DNA from: Candidatus Edwardsbacteria bacterium
GTDB taxonomy: Bacteria; Edwardsbacteria; AC1; EtOH8
Assembly: GCA_031082425.1 (NCBI GenBank)
Contig: JAVHLB010000001.1
Span: 186,001-250,000, forward strand
DNA length: 64,000 nucleotides
Direction of reading: 5' to 3'
Both the position numbers and the translations under genes were made by a program. The notes under the pieces are model-generated. The model made no database searches. It saw nothing but the letters and a program-made list of their open reading frames with translations, and had not been told where the DNA came from. Shown here one piece after another: positions 18,181 to 26,036 of the stretch. Numbering within the stretch: position 1 is the first letter of the stretch; each line of letters opens with the position of its first letter.

Positions 18181-18560
18181 TTATAACACGAATCTCTCGT
18201 TTTCAATCTTGGGGTAATGCCCGAAATTTATCAGCAAACCAAGTTTATAACCAGTGGCATTCAGGTAATTCAATATTTGCGCTCGGTGTTCATCAGCAAT
18301 TTTTCCACAGCTTTGATTTCAACAACGATTTTATCGTAACAGATGAAATCAGGTTTATATTTTTGCTTCAGCACCTGGTTGCGATAACTTAATAAAAGTT
18401 CCTTTTGGACTACAAATGGGATTTTTTGTCGAGTAAATTCTATCTCCAAGCACTCTTGATAAACCGGTTCCAAAAATCCGTTCCCCATGGTTTTATATAC
18501 CTCAAAACAAGCACCTACGATCTGATAGCTTTCCTCTTTATATATTATTCCGGGTTTCAT
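18181..18560 (-). pseudogene. GxxExxY family protein, frameshifted
   Basis: From the ATG at 18560 the frame reads YQIVGACFEVYKTMGNGFLE, PVYQECLEIEF and FICYDKIVVEIKAVEKL, the GxxExxY family (TIGR04256). The frame then ends early, but the minus-strand +1 frame continues with ADEHRAQILNYLNATGYKLG and ends LLINFGHYPKIENERFVL before TAA at 18181, the normal end of the family. A single missing base in the A-run at 18300-18304 explains this. It may be a sequencing error in a homopolymer or a real break. The function of the family is unknown; the gene is AT-rich and sits between the two electron-input genes. Confidence 0.8.
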
Positions 18561-18607
18561 GATGCAAGATAAATTTTCGTGCAGTTTAGTGTGTTTCGTG
18601 GGGCGAT

Positions 18608-19693
18608 CTATTCCGTTTTTCTCATCCAGCGGATCACCGTCGGCATATCTATCCCGCCGGGGCAGGCGATCACGCAGCGGCCGCAGCCCACGCAGCCGAT
18701 CACCGGGTTCTTCTCCAGGTAGTCCATGGAAACCTTGTGGTAGAACCAGCGTTTTCTCCGGTCGGCCCGGGTGGCCCGGGGATTGTGGCCCGAAACCTCG
18801 CGGGTGAACCCGGCAAAATCGCAGGTGTCCCAACTGCGATACCGCATCCCTTCGTTTTCTGACTCCACCCGGTCGTCCACGTCGAAGCAGGAGCACATGG
18901 GGCAGACGTAGATGCAGCCCCCGCAGCCGATGCAGTAATCGGCCACCTTCTGCCAGAACTCCGGCTTGAGATGCCCCTGGTCCATCCGGCGCATGGCCTT
19001 GGCAAAGAAGCTGATGGGCTGCTGGAAGGTCTTTTCGGCCTGGTTCTCCAGGGTGCGCCGGGCATGCTGGTCGCCGTCCTGGGCCGGGGTGAAATATTCC
19101 TTGAATTCCTTGATGAACTCCTCGCCCTTGGGGCTGCCCACCTCGGCAAAGTAGCGGTCGCCCAGGTCGGTAAGCTGAATGTCGTAGCCCTGGGCCAGGA
19201 ACGGCCCGCTGTCGGTGCAGACGCAGAAACATTTGGGCCCGGCCACATTGCAGCCGATGGTTATGAACACCGCCCGGTTCCGGCGGGCCTCATAAAGCGG
19301 ATCCGGCAAAGGGTCGCCCGATTTCCAGTCCGGGCCGGATTTTGCGCCCTGGCCGAAGAAGCTGTCGAAATAGTTGACCGCCGACATGTCGCAGGAGCGG
19401 ATGCCCCAGATCACCGCCCGCGGCATGGCTTCCGGCTCGGACAATTCCAGTCCGGATTTGTTCTTTTTATAGCGGAACATCTCCTCGATCTGGGGAAACA
19501 CGAACCGCTTGGCGCCCAGATAGCCGTTGACGTAATCCCCGGCCAGTTCCTTCTCGGAAGACAGCCGGCCAAAAAAATCGTCTCCGTTCTCGCCGGCCAT
19601 CGGCCCCCAGACCTCGTCGCCCTTCTTTATCAGGCGCGCCAGCAGCTCCGGCACCTTGGATCTGGCAAGTGAATAGTTCTTGTTTTGCGACAT
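18608..19693 (-). CDS. 4Fe-4S dicluster electron-transfer protein, sulfhydrogenase beta (HydB)/AsrA-like
   Basis: 361 residues, first gene of the operon. The C-terminal part has two ferredoxin-type clusters: C254-x2-C257-x2-C260-x3-C264 with extra Cys at 267 and 269, and C334-x2-C337-x2-C340-x3-C344. The N-terminal part has the family's IWGIRSCDMSAVNYFD block and an AVFITIGCNVAGPKCFCVC stretch. This is the HydB subunit of archaeal sulfhydrogenases or AsrA of anaerobic sulfite reductase. It should accept electrons from the flavoprotein encoded downstream. Linked to hyf genes, it likely delivers electrons to HyfH. The start is preceded only by a weak GGAT. Confidence 0.87.
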   Translation of the reverse strand: MSQNKNYSLARSKVPELLARLIKKGDEVWGPMAGENGDDFFGRLSSEKELAGDYVNGYLGAKRFVFPQIEEMFRYKKNKSGLELSEPEAMPRAVIWGIRSCDMSAVNYFDSFFGQGAKSGPDWKSGDPLPDPLYEARRNRAVFITIGCNVAGPKCFCVCTDSGPFLAQGYDIQLTDLGDRYFAEVGSPKGEEFIKEFKEYFTPAQDGDQHARRTLENQAEKTFQQPISFFAKAMRRMDQGHLKPEFWQKVADYCIGCGGCIYVCPMCSCFDVDDRVESENEGMRYRSWDTCDFAGFTREVSGHNPRATRADRRKRWFYHKVSMDYLEKNPVIGCVGCGRCVIACPGGIDMPTVIRWMRKTE

Positions 19694-19742
19694 ATGATAT
19701 GATCCGGTTTATATTGTTTTTAGCATTGTGCTGAACGGGCTT

Positions 19743-19774
19743 AACAAAAAGAGGGCCAATGACAAAAGGGCCCT
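19743..19774 (-). terminator. Possible attenuator hairpin in the operon leader
   Basis: On the minus strand AGGGCC (19769-19774) and GGCCCT (19752-19757) form a perfect six-pair stem around an 11-base loop, followed by CTTTTTGTT. It lies between the predicted transcription start and the first ATG. The stem is short, so an attenuator role is tentative. Confidence 0.35.
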
Positions 19775-19791
19775 TTAATGTAAGGCCATAA

Positions 19792-19811
19792 TTTGTGAAT
19801 TATTTCACAAA
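19792..19811. promoter_or_regulatory. Rex (NADH/NAD+ sensor) operator
   Basis: The sequence is TTTGTGAA-N4-TTCACAAA, a perfect 8-4-8 palindrome that contains the Rex consensus TTGTGAA-N4-TTCACAA. It covers the -10 element of the operon promoter, so a bound repressor would block RNA polymerase. Rex releases DNA at high NADH, which suits a hydrogenase that removes reductant. Confidence 0.8.
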
Positions 19812-19827
19812 GACGGCAAAAAGTCAA
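19799..19827 (-). promoter_or_regulatory. Sigma70-type promoter of the hydrogenase operon
   Basis: On the minus strand TTGACT (19822-19827), a 17-base spacer and AATAAT (19799-19804) make a near-consensus promoter. The expected start of transcription is near 19791, about 100 bases before the first ATG. The -10 lies inside the Rex operator. Confidence 0.75.
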
Positions 19828-20013
19828 GCCCTTTTTAAGCGTTCCGTTAGGTGTGAAAATTCTTCTTAAATTATCTTGAGACCTTAATGAAACCAACCAC
19901 TAAAACACAGAACTACTGAAAATACCAAAGAAAGGACCTTAAAAACGATCTTCTCCAGGATTATTATTCCAAAATTCAGTGTTTCCGTGGTAAAGAGTGT
20001 TTTTATAGAAGTC

Positions 20014-20694
20014 TCATCTTATCTGCCAAATCTTGTGCATCTGCCGGATTATGCTGACATGGGTTAATAACTGACCGGCCAGCCCCTGGTATCTGCGCAC
20101 CGCCTGCATGTCCGGGGCTGATTTTCCTTCGGCCGGCTGGAGGACAAGGATGATCTTATTATCAACCCGGGCTATCATCTTGGCGGCCCGCTCGACTTCG
20201 CCTGGAACCGTATTGTCGCAGACCACCATTTTGACAAAGGCCTTCTCTTTGGCGATAGTCAAAAATTCCCTCTGAACATCCCAAAGGTCTTTCCCGCAGG
20301 CCGAGGGCGGCTTGATGTCCATGGAGACCACCTCGATCCCGGAGACAAGGGGTGCTAATTCCCGGGGCAAGCTGCCGTTGGTCTCCAGATAGGTCCGAAA
20401 CTTTTGTTCTTTTAGGGCCGGAATGATGGCGGAAATGAACTCCGCCTGCAGCAGCGGCTCCCCGCCGGTGAAGGAGACGAACTGGCCCGGCTGGGTGACG
20501 GCGCTTATTTTAGCCAAGGCCTCCGAGACATTCATCTCGGTGGCTTTGCCGTCGTCCTTGGCCTGTAGAGTATCACAGTAAGAACAATCCAGGTTGCAGC
20601 CGGCCAGGCGCACGAAGGTGGTGGGATCGCCCAGATAGATGCCCTCGCCCTGCAGGGAATGGAATATTTCGGTTATTTTGGCGGTGGGTTTCAT
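20014..20694 (-). CDS. queE: 7-carboxy-7-deazaguanine synthase QueE
   Basis: 226 residues, a short radical-SAM enzyme that contracts 6-carboxytetrahydropterin to 7-carboxy-7-deazaguanine in the queuosine precursor pathway. The cluster motif is C33-x3-C37-x2-C40 (CNLDCSYC); FHSLQGEG at the N-terminus, FTGGEPLLQ, and YLETNGS are also typical. It is the last gene of a minus-strand group with queC, queD and queF. Between it and queC lies an unrelated predicted secreted protein gene. No strong ribosome-binding site is visible before the ATG. Confidence 0.93.
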   Translation of the reverse strand: MKPTAKITEIFHSLQGEGIYLGDPTTFVRLAGCNLDCSYCDTLQAKDDGKATEMNVSEALAKISAVTQPGQFVSFTGGEPLLQAEFISAIIPALKEQKFRTYLETNGSLPRELAPLVSGIEVVSMDIKPPSACGKDLWDVQREFLTIAKEKAFVKMVVCDNTVPGEVERAAKMIARVDNKIILVLQPAEGKSAPDMQAVRRYQGLAGQLLTHVSIIRQMHKIWQIR

Positions 20695-20807
20695 TGGATC
20701 TTAAAAATGATAACTACTGGCCGGAAGGATGCTTCAATGATCGGAACCCTGATCCGCCAGTTTGTCCGCCGCAGTGGAAACGTAGGCGGAAGGCGGATAG
20801 CCGGGGT

Positions 20808-20970
20808 GCGGGGTGTGGCAGCGCATCCCGCCACGGCCGAAAGAGATAGCGAAGGCCATTCAAACGATGGCCTTAAGATGATTGATACTTTTGAAAACCT
20901 CTTTGAAGTTTTGAACGTTAGCCCCACACCCCGCGAGGTCTTTTGTTTCTTTTCTCCCGATCGAGAAAAG
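20808..20970. repeat. Nested inverted repeats between queE and the next gene
   Basis: Outer arms GCGGGGTGTGG (20808-20818) and CCACACCCCGC (20924-20934) are perfect complements. Inside lies a hairpin AAGGCCAT (20852-20859)/ATGGCCTT (20867-20874). Beyond the outer arm is a third perfect hairpin CTTTTCTC/GAGAAAAG (20949-20970). No gene or T-tract accompanies them. Confidence 0.5.
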
Positions 20971-20984
20971 AACGCTCGGATAAG

Positions 20985-21638
20985 CTATCGGTATATCTTG
21001 AAATCCGAATTTTGGCTCACCACCCTTATCCTTCCCCTGTTGATCAGCGCATTCCAGCCGACCTGCACCCGGAATTCCGAAGGGAACAGGAATTCTTTGA
21101 TCTGGATGAACCTCATCTCCATTTCGAGCTCTTTGACCGGCCACTTCAATTTGGGCATGGTGGCATTTATCTGCTTCAGCGTCAGGGTCCCGGGATCGTA
21201 CAGCAATTCGCCGGCCACATCGCCTTTCTTGGGCTTTTTGGGATTGAAGGCTATCTTGCCGGATGCCGCATCCACCAGGAAATCATAGGCCGGGTCGTTT
21301 AACTTTGGCAGTTTGACCTTTTCGCTGCGCCTTTTCATTCCCTCGCTCTTTTCTTCTTTTTTATTGGATGAATACAGCAGGGTATATTCCTGCAGGGAAT
21401 CGCCCTTGAATTTATGCCAGGTCTTGGTAGTATCGGTCTTTTCGACGACTCCGTGCTTGTCCAGTTTATGAACGTAACTGATGGTGTTATAGCTGTAGAC
21501 CAGCTCCTTCTGCTCCGCCTCCTGCCGATCCATATTCTGCTGAAGCTTGATGAGAGTTGAATCCTGGGCAAGAGAAACTAGAGGAAAAGAAAATATTAAG
21601 AACAAAACTGTAATAATATTTGAAAAATTATGATACAT
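20985..21638 (-). CDS. Hypothetical secreted protein in the queuosine group
   Basis: 217 residues, not recognised with certainty. It has a clear signal peptide ending SLAQ|D, then a charged region with KLQQNMDRQEAEQKELVYSYNTISYV. The C-terminal part (MEMRFIQIKEFLFPSEFRVQV...GRIRVVSQNSDFKIYR) resembles the strand pattern of outer-membrane lipoprotein-sorting-like proteins, where residue patterns describe a phospholipid- or lipoprotein-binding half barrel. That likeness is weak. Its place between queC and queE does not suggest a role in queuosine synthesis. Confidence 0.6.
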   Translation of the reverse strand: MYHNFSNIITVLFLIFSFPLVSLAQDSTLIKLQQNMDRQEAEQKELVYSYNTISYVHKLDKHGVVEKTDTTKTWHKFKGDSLQEYTLLYSSNKKEEKSEGMKRRSEKVKLPKLNDPAYDFLVDAASGKIAFNPKKPKKGDVAGELLYDPGTLTLKQINATMPKLKWPVKELEMEMRFIQIKEFLFPSEFRVQVGWNALINRGRIRVVSQNSDFKIYR

Positions 21639-21675
21639 AGAACCTGTAATTATTTGTGCCTTGGTGCCTTTGTGG

Positions 21676-22353
21676 TTATGAACTCGCCGGATCTTTTATC
21701 CCCGCCTCATCGAACCCCTTGTTCCTCAAAAGGCAGGAATCGCAGGTCCCGCAGGGCTTTTTGCCCCCGTTATAGCAGGACCAGGTCAGTTTATGCGGCA
21801 CGCCCAAATGGATCCCCAATTTAATTATTTGGGATTTGGTCATTCTCAGCAGCGGCGCAACTATCTTTATCGGCCTTCCCTGCCGTCCGGCCTTGGTGCC
21901 CAGTTTGAAGACCCTTGACATGGCGGCCATGAAGTCCGGCCGGCAATCGGGATAGCCCGAATAATCCAGGGCGTTGACTCCGATCATCACCGCTCCGGCC
22001 CCAGTAGTTTCAGCAAATGAAAGCCCGTAGCTGAGGAACAGGGTGTTGCGTCCCGGCACATAGGTGGAGGGGATCACGGCCCCAACAGCCTTGACGTTTT
22101 TGGCCTTGGGCAGGGCCGCCTTTTTACCCAGCAGGCTGCTGCCCTGCCAGGGCAGTCTTATGGAAATCATCTGATACGGCACCCCGGTCTTTTTGCACAA
22201 CGCCCTGGCCGAGGCCACCTCGCGGCGGTGCCGCTGGCCGTAGTCGAATATCAGGGCCTGCGGGCGATAGCCTTTATTTAGGGCCCAGAACAGGACGGTG
22301 GCCGAATCCAATCCGCCGGACAGCAGGATCACGGCTTTTTTATTTTGGCCCAT
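21676..22353 (-). CDS. queC: 7-cyano-7-deazaguanine synthase QueC
   Basis: 225 residues. The PP-loop ATP-binding motif SGGLDS is at residues 12-17 and the C-terminal zinc site is C193, C201, C204 and C207. The enzyme turns 7-carboxy-7-deazaguanine, ammonia and ATP into preQ0. The start codon overlaps the end of queD by 14 bases, showing translational coupling. The stop codon TAA runs straight into a CCACAAAGGCACCAAGG boundary string. Confidence 0.95.
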   Translation of the reverse strand: MGQNKKAVILLSGGLDSATVLFWALNKGYRPQALIFDYGQRHRREVASARALCKKTGVPYQMISIRLPWQGSSLLGKKAALPKAKNVKAVGAVIPSTYVPGRNTLFLSYGLSFAETTGAGAVMIGVNALDYSGYPDCRPDFMAAMSRVFKLGTKAGRQGRPIKIVAPLLRMTKSQIIKLGIHLGVPHKLTWSCYNGGKKPCGTCDSCLLRNKGFDEAGIKDPASS

Positions 22354-22711
22354 AGGTGGCCTTGCATCCTTCGCTTTCCCACACCACCACCTGGCTGACC
22401 TTGATCTTCTTGGCGCTGAATTTCAGCAGCATCTCCTCGTAGACCAGCTTGGCGATGTTCTCGGCGGTGGGGTTGATCCTGTCGAACGGCTTGATCTCGT
22501 TGAGATGTTTGTGGTCCATCCGGGCCAGGACCTTGTCCAGGGCCGCCCGCAGGTCGGTGAAATCCACCACCATGCCGTTCTTGGTCAGCTCCAGCCCTTT
22601 AAGCTCCACCTCCACCTTGTAGTTGTGGCCGTGCAGGTTCTCGCACTTGCCCTGGTAGCCCCGCAAGCTGTGGGCCGCGGAAAAATGCTGGACGGCGGAC
22701 ACGTAATACAT
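22340..22711 (-). CDS. queD: 6-carboxytetrahydropterin synthase QueD
   Basis: 123 residues of the PTPS/QueD family. Zinc ligands H14, H27 and H29 and catalytic C23 are visible in FSAAHSLRGYQGKCENLHGH. It converts dihydroneopterin triphosphate to 6-carboxytetrahydropterin, the QueE substrate. It overlaps queC by 14 bases and follows a repeat-rich spacer after queF. The GTP cyclohydrolase that supplies its substrate is not in the window. Confidence 0.94.
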   Translation of the reverse strand: MYYVSAVQHFSAAHSLRGYQGKCENLHGHNYKVEVELKGLELTKNGMVVDFTDLRAALDKVLARMDHKHLNEIKPFDRINPTAENIAKLVYEEMLLKFSAKKIKVSQVVVWESEGCKATYGPK

Positions 22712-22754
22712 GCTGTCTCCTTATGGTTGATATGATTGTTATCTTCTAATTTAT

Positions 22755-22848
22755 TGTCATCCCGAGGGCACAACGAAGCAACGCCGGTTGAGGGATGGCC
22801 ATGTCACCCATTCAGTTTGTCAACCAAGATTGCCTTCTCGGGGTGACA
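22755..22848. repeat. MITE-like intergenic element (copy 3)
   Basis: 94 bases with terminal inverted repeats TGTCATCCCGAG (22755-22766) and CTCGGGGTGACA (22837-22848), 11 of 12 matching. It shares its ends and an internal CACCCATTCA with copy 1 at 6514. It lies between queF and queD. Confidence 0.7.
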
Positions 22849-22856
22849 GTGGTCCG

Positions 22857-22949
22857 GTCATCGCGAGAGGACCGCTTTGATTTACAAACGAAGCGATCCA
22901 TGGTTTGGATTGCTTCGCATGTCCGGTATGCTGTCGGCCTCGCAATGAC
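22857..22949. repeat. MITE-like intergenic element (copy 4), different subtype
   Basis: 93 bases with ends GTCATCGCGAG (22857-22867) and CTCGCAATGAC (22939-22949), 10 of 11 matching, and internal complementary GAAGCGATCC and GGATTGCTTC. It sits eight bases after copy 3, in tandem. Confidence 0.7.
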
Positions 22950-22956
22950 GGCCCCT

Positions 22957-23358
22957 TTATTTATCCTCGCAATTATAGCTGGCGCTTACGTTAATGGCAA
23001 TACCCCCCCGGGCGTTAAAAAATCCCGTTACCTCGCAGCGGCGGGGCTTGGCGATCTTGACGATATCATCCAATATTTTATTGACCGCCTCCTCGTGGAA
23101 GATGCCCTGGTTGCGGAAGGACCACAGGTAAAGTTTTAAGGATTTGGATTCGATGATCAGCCTGTCCGGCACGTAGTTGATGGTGATGGTCCCGAAATCC
23201 GGCTGCCCGGTGATGGGACAGACCGCGGTGAACTCGGCCGATTCCAGCACCACCTGGTAGTCCCTTTTGGGATACTTGTTGGGAAAGGCCTCCAGCTTGC
23301 CGACGGGCCTGGTGACCTTTTTGCCTAATAATGTCAGTCCATGGTTTTTCTTTGGCAT
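22957..23358 (-). CDS. queF: NADPH-dependent preQ0 reductase QueF
   Basis: 133 residues, the short unimodular QueF form. The catalytic Cys47 lies in AVCPITGQPDFGTI, followed by Asp54; ESKSLKLYLWSFRNQGIFHE is the substrate-binding block. It reduces preQ0 to preQ1, so the organism makes queuosine in tRNA and not only preQ0 derivatives. AAAGGATT precedes the ATG. It starts ten bases after the rifampicin-phosphotransferase-like gene, so the two may be co-transcribed. Confidence 0.95.
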   Translation of the reverse strand: MPKKNHGLTLLGKKVTRPVGKLEAFPNKYPKRDYQVVLESAEFTAVCPITGQPDFGTITINYVPDRLIIESKSLKLYLWSFRNQGIFHEEAVNKILDDIVKIAKPRRCEVTGFFNARGGIAINVSASYNCEDK

Positions 23359-23368
23359 GGCGAATCCT

Positions 23369-26035
23369 TTATGTTTGATGTTTGATTTTTATCTCCACTT
23401 CCCCGCTGCTCCCGTCCACCGTGATCTGGTCCCCGTCCTTTATCTCCGAGGTGGCCCGGTTCACCCCCACCACCGCCGGGATGCCGTATTCCCGGGCCAC
23501 GATGGCCCCGTGGCACAGCGCCCCGCCCACCTCCATCACCAGGGCTTTGGCCATCAGGAACAGGGGGGCCCAGCCCGGTTCGGTGTAGGGCGCCACCAGG
23601 ATCTCGCCCTTGTTGAAAAGGCGGGCCTGCGAAGGCTCCCGAATTATCCGGGCTGTTCCGGTGACCCGGCCGGAAGAGGCCCCCACCCCGCGCAGGATAT
23701 TTCCTTCCCGGGGCTTCTGGTTGGTGTTCCGCCACTGCCGCCCGTCGCTGCGGATGATGAACGGCGGATCGGAATCCACCTGGCGGTGCCAGTCGTCCTT
23801 TCTTTTTTGAAGGAACTCCCTGATATTTCCGATTTCGGGAAATCTCCCGCTCTCGACATCCATTATCTCCCCCACCGTCAGATAGAAGATGTCCTGCCGG
23901 TCATCCAGCAGACCCTTTTCACAATAACGGCGGCCTATCTCCAGGACTATCCGGCGGCTGCCGGGAAAGCACCGGATGCCGTAGAATTTCTCGTTCTCCC
24001 GCAGGGGCAGGCAGTCGTGGATGACATCCGTCATCTTCTGAAACAGCCAACGCCGGACGGGGAATATTCTGTCCACTGGATTTTTAGACAGGCGTTCTTT
24101 GGCGGTTTTTATCAGCTGCTGGCGCCTGGCCACCGACTGCTCGAATTGTTTTACCGGATCGATGTCGTCTGGGCCGAATTGCAGATAGCTTTTTATCATC
24201 TGGTAAACATAGCTGCGATCCTCGCCCCAGCTGGGATAGCCCATGTCCAGGTCCTTCATCCCCCGGTGGCCGTAGGCATCAAGAAATCTGTTGACCCTGG
24301 CAAGATAGTCCTGGCCCTCCGGATATTTTGCCAAGGCGGTTTCAAACTCTTCACACCGGGAAACATCCGATCGTTCGAATATTTCCCTGACGGTTTCCGG
24401 CATCCGCGAAAGCTTGAAAAGCTCCAGGGCCGCCTCGGTGGTCTTGTTCCCCTTGATGCCGAGCATCAGATCCTCGTATCTGAAGCCGGGCCACTCGCCG
24501 GTCAATCGCTTGATGACATCAAACGCCACGACCGCCTTGCTGGCGATGAACAGCAGGGGAAAGGCATACCGGGCGGTGACGAACCCGAACAGCCGGGCCT
24601 CCTCCAGCAGGTCCCGGCTGGATTTCCCCTCCAGGGGGGTGGCATCATACTGGTCGGCCAAAACCCAGTATTCGTCGCATTGCCGGTAGATCTGCTTCAG
24701 GCTCATGAACCAGGGAAATCCCAGATAGCACTTCAGGGCGGTGGCCGCGACGACAATTTTCTGCCAAAGGTTTATCGGCAATACCGCCGGCCGCAGATCC
24801 CCGTTATGGTAGGCCTTTTCGAAGAAGACCGTGGCCTCGTGGTCTATCTGCGCCATGATGGGCCGCATGATCCTGCGAAATAACGGATGGCCATAGAGCA
24901 GGTTCATGTTCCAGTAGGTGCGCCCGTTCACCAGGTCGATGATACTGCTGTAATGATGGATCGGTGATCTTTTGTCCACTCCCCAGATGGCCCGGTTGAT
25001 GGCCGGGACCAGAAAATCGTTGAAGAACGACCAGCTGAGCGGCTTCAACGGATAGGGCATGTTCTCCCGGGTGTTCCAGTTGGACCAGTAGACCGGCGTG
25101 TTTTTCAGGATCTCCCGGGTGGCGGGATTCCCCCAGATGACCGGAAAGGGCGGCTGGTTGTTTTCCGATGCCGTGATATGGCGCGATTGCAGAATGTGGA
25201 ATTTATCTTTATAAAAAGCCCATTCGATGTCCTGGGGGCATCCGAACATTTTTTCCACCTTCAGGGCAAGGTCGGCCAATTCATTCAACCTGCCCTCCGG
25301 CAACAATTGCCCGTCGTCAGACAGCTCTTTTTCGATCTGGAAAGAACCCTTTATGATCCTGTATTGGTGGGGTTTGGCCTTGCCCGACACCAGTTCTTCC
25401 CCCAGTCCGCGGACGGCGTTGATAAGAATGGATCCCCGGTCGCCCGAGACGGGATCGGCGGTGAACGCCACGCCCGAGACATCCGCCGGCACCATCCGCT
25501 GGATGATCACCGCCATGGCGAGATCGTCCTGTCTGATGCCGTTCTTTTCCCGGTAGACAATGGCCCTCTCCGACCACAGGGAAGCCCAGACTTTTTTTAT
25601 TGCCGGCAAGATATCGTCGGCTCCCCTGAGGTTGAGGAAGCTGTCATATTGTCCGGCAAAGGAGAGGCCGGGCAGGTCCTCGGCGGTGGCCGACGAGCGC
25701 ACCGCCACCAGATCGGTTTTACTGAAGGTCGATTTATATTTTATTTCTTCGGCGAGGCCCCCGGGAATGGCTATTGTGTCGAACACCCGAGATATCGAAA
25801 GTGCAATGTCTCGAACTTTTTCCGGGCGGCTGGAATCAATGTCCTTTAAAAGAACTTCCAGCTCTTTATGTCCCTGGATGATCGCCTGCCGGTAGGCATC
25901 GGCGGTCAGACAGAATCCGTCCGGGACATTGAATCCCGAAGACATCAGCCGGGCCAGGTTGGCCGCCTTGTTGCCGACCGTTGGCAGATCTTTGGCCGTA
26001 ATGTTCCTAATGTCTATTATCAATCCATCCACCAA
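23369..26035 (-). CDS. Rifampicin phosphotransferase-like / PEP synthase-related enzyme
   Basis: About 888 residues. Residues 1-310 are a PPDK/PEPS N-terminal ATP-grasp domain (VGNKAANLARL, VAVRSSATAEDLPGLSFAGQYDSFLN, QRMVPADVSGVAFTADP). A long helical middle region of about 310-770 follows, and the swivelling phosphohistidine domain with GGALCHGAIVAREYG (His842) closes the protein. The C-terminal pyruvate/PEP barrel of PEP synthase is absent. This three-part layout and length match rifampicin phosphotransferases, which transfer the beta-phosphate of ATP to the drug. Another small-molecule acceptor is possible. The first codon is TTG or GTG without a clear ribosome site. Confidence 0.75.
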   Translation of the reverse strand: MVDGLIIDIRNITAKDLPTVGNKAANLARLMSSGFNVPDGFCLTADAYRQAIIQGHKELEVLLKDIDSSRPEKVRDIALSISRVFDTIAIPGGLAEEIKYKSTFSKTDLVAVRSSATAEDLPGLSFAGQYDSFLNLRGADDILPAIKKVWASLWSERAIVYREKNGIRQDDLAMAVIIQRMVPADVSGVAFTADPVSGDRGSILINAVRGLGEELVSGKAKPHQYRIIKGSFQIEKELSDDGQLLPEGRLNELADLALKVEKMFGCPQDIEWAFYKDKFHILQSRHITASENNQPPFPVIWGNPATREILKNTPVYWSNWNTRENMPYPLKPLSWSFFNDFLVPAINRAIWGVDKRSPIHHYSSIIDLVNGRTYWNMNLLYGHPLFRRIMRPIMAQIDHEATVFFEKAYHNGDLRPAVLPINLWQKIVVAATALKCYLGFPWFMSLKQIYRQCDEYWVLADQYDATPLEGKSSRDLLEEARLFGFVTARYAFPLLFIASKAVVAFDVIKRLTGEWPGFRYEDLMLGIKGNKTTEAALELFKLSRMPETVREIFERSDVSRCEEFETALAKYPEGQDYLARVNRFLDAYGHRGMKDLDMGYPSWGEDRSYVYQMIKSYLQFGPDDIDPVKQFEQSVARRQQLIKTAKERLSKNPVDRIFPVRRWLFQKMTDVIHDCLPLRENEKFYGIRCFPGSRRIVLEIGRRYCEKGLLDDRQDIFYLTVGEIMDVESGRFPEIGNIREFLQKRKDDWHRQVDSDPPFIIRSDGRQWRNTNQKPREGNILRGVGASSGRVTGTARIIREPSQARLFNKGEILVAPYTEPGWAPLFLMAKALVMEVGGALCHGAIVAREYGIPAVVGVNRATSEIKDGDQITVDGSSGEVEIKIKHQT

Positions 26036-26036
26036 A

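Larger units (their letters stand above)
19694..20013. other. 320-base intergenic region upstream of the hydrogenase operon
   Basis: This gap carries the minus-strand promoter, the Rex operator and a leader hairpin listed separately, and a roughly 100-base leader before the hydB-like ATG. The part from about 19830 to 20013 is AT-rich without a recognisable gene; near 19980 it contains a TTTCCGTGGTAAAGAG boundary string after the queE stop. Confidence 0.7.

Noticed and set aside
20949..20970. Hairpin CTTTTCTC/GAGAAAAG as a terminator
   Set aside because: No T-tract on either strand follows the stem, so it is listed only as part of the nested repeats.
22712..22956. PreQ1 riboswitch before queuosine genes
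   Set aside because: The spacer is filled with two MITE-like elements; no preQ1 aptamer pattern was recognised there or before queF.
23267..24883. Plus-strand open frame of 538 codons antisense to the phosphotransferase-like gene
   Set aside because: It is a GC-driven shadow of a clear minus-strand enzyme, has no family motif and no ribosome site.
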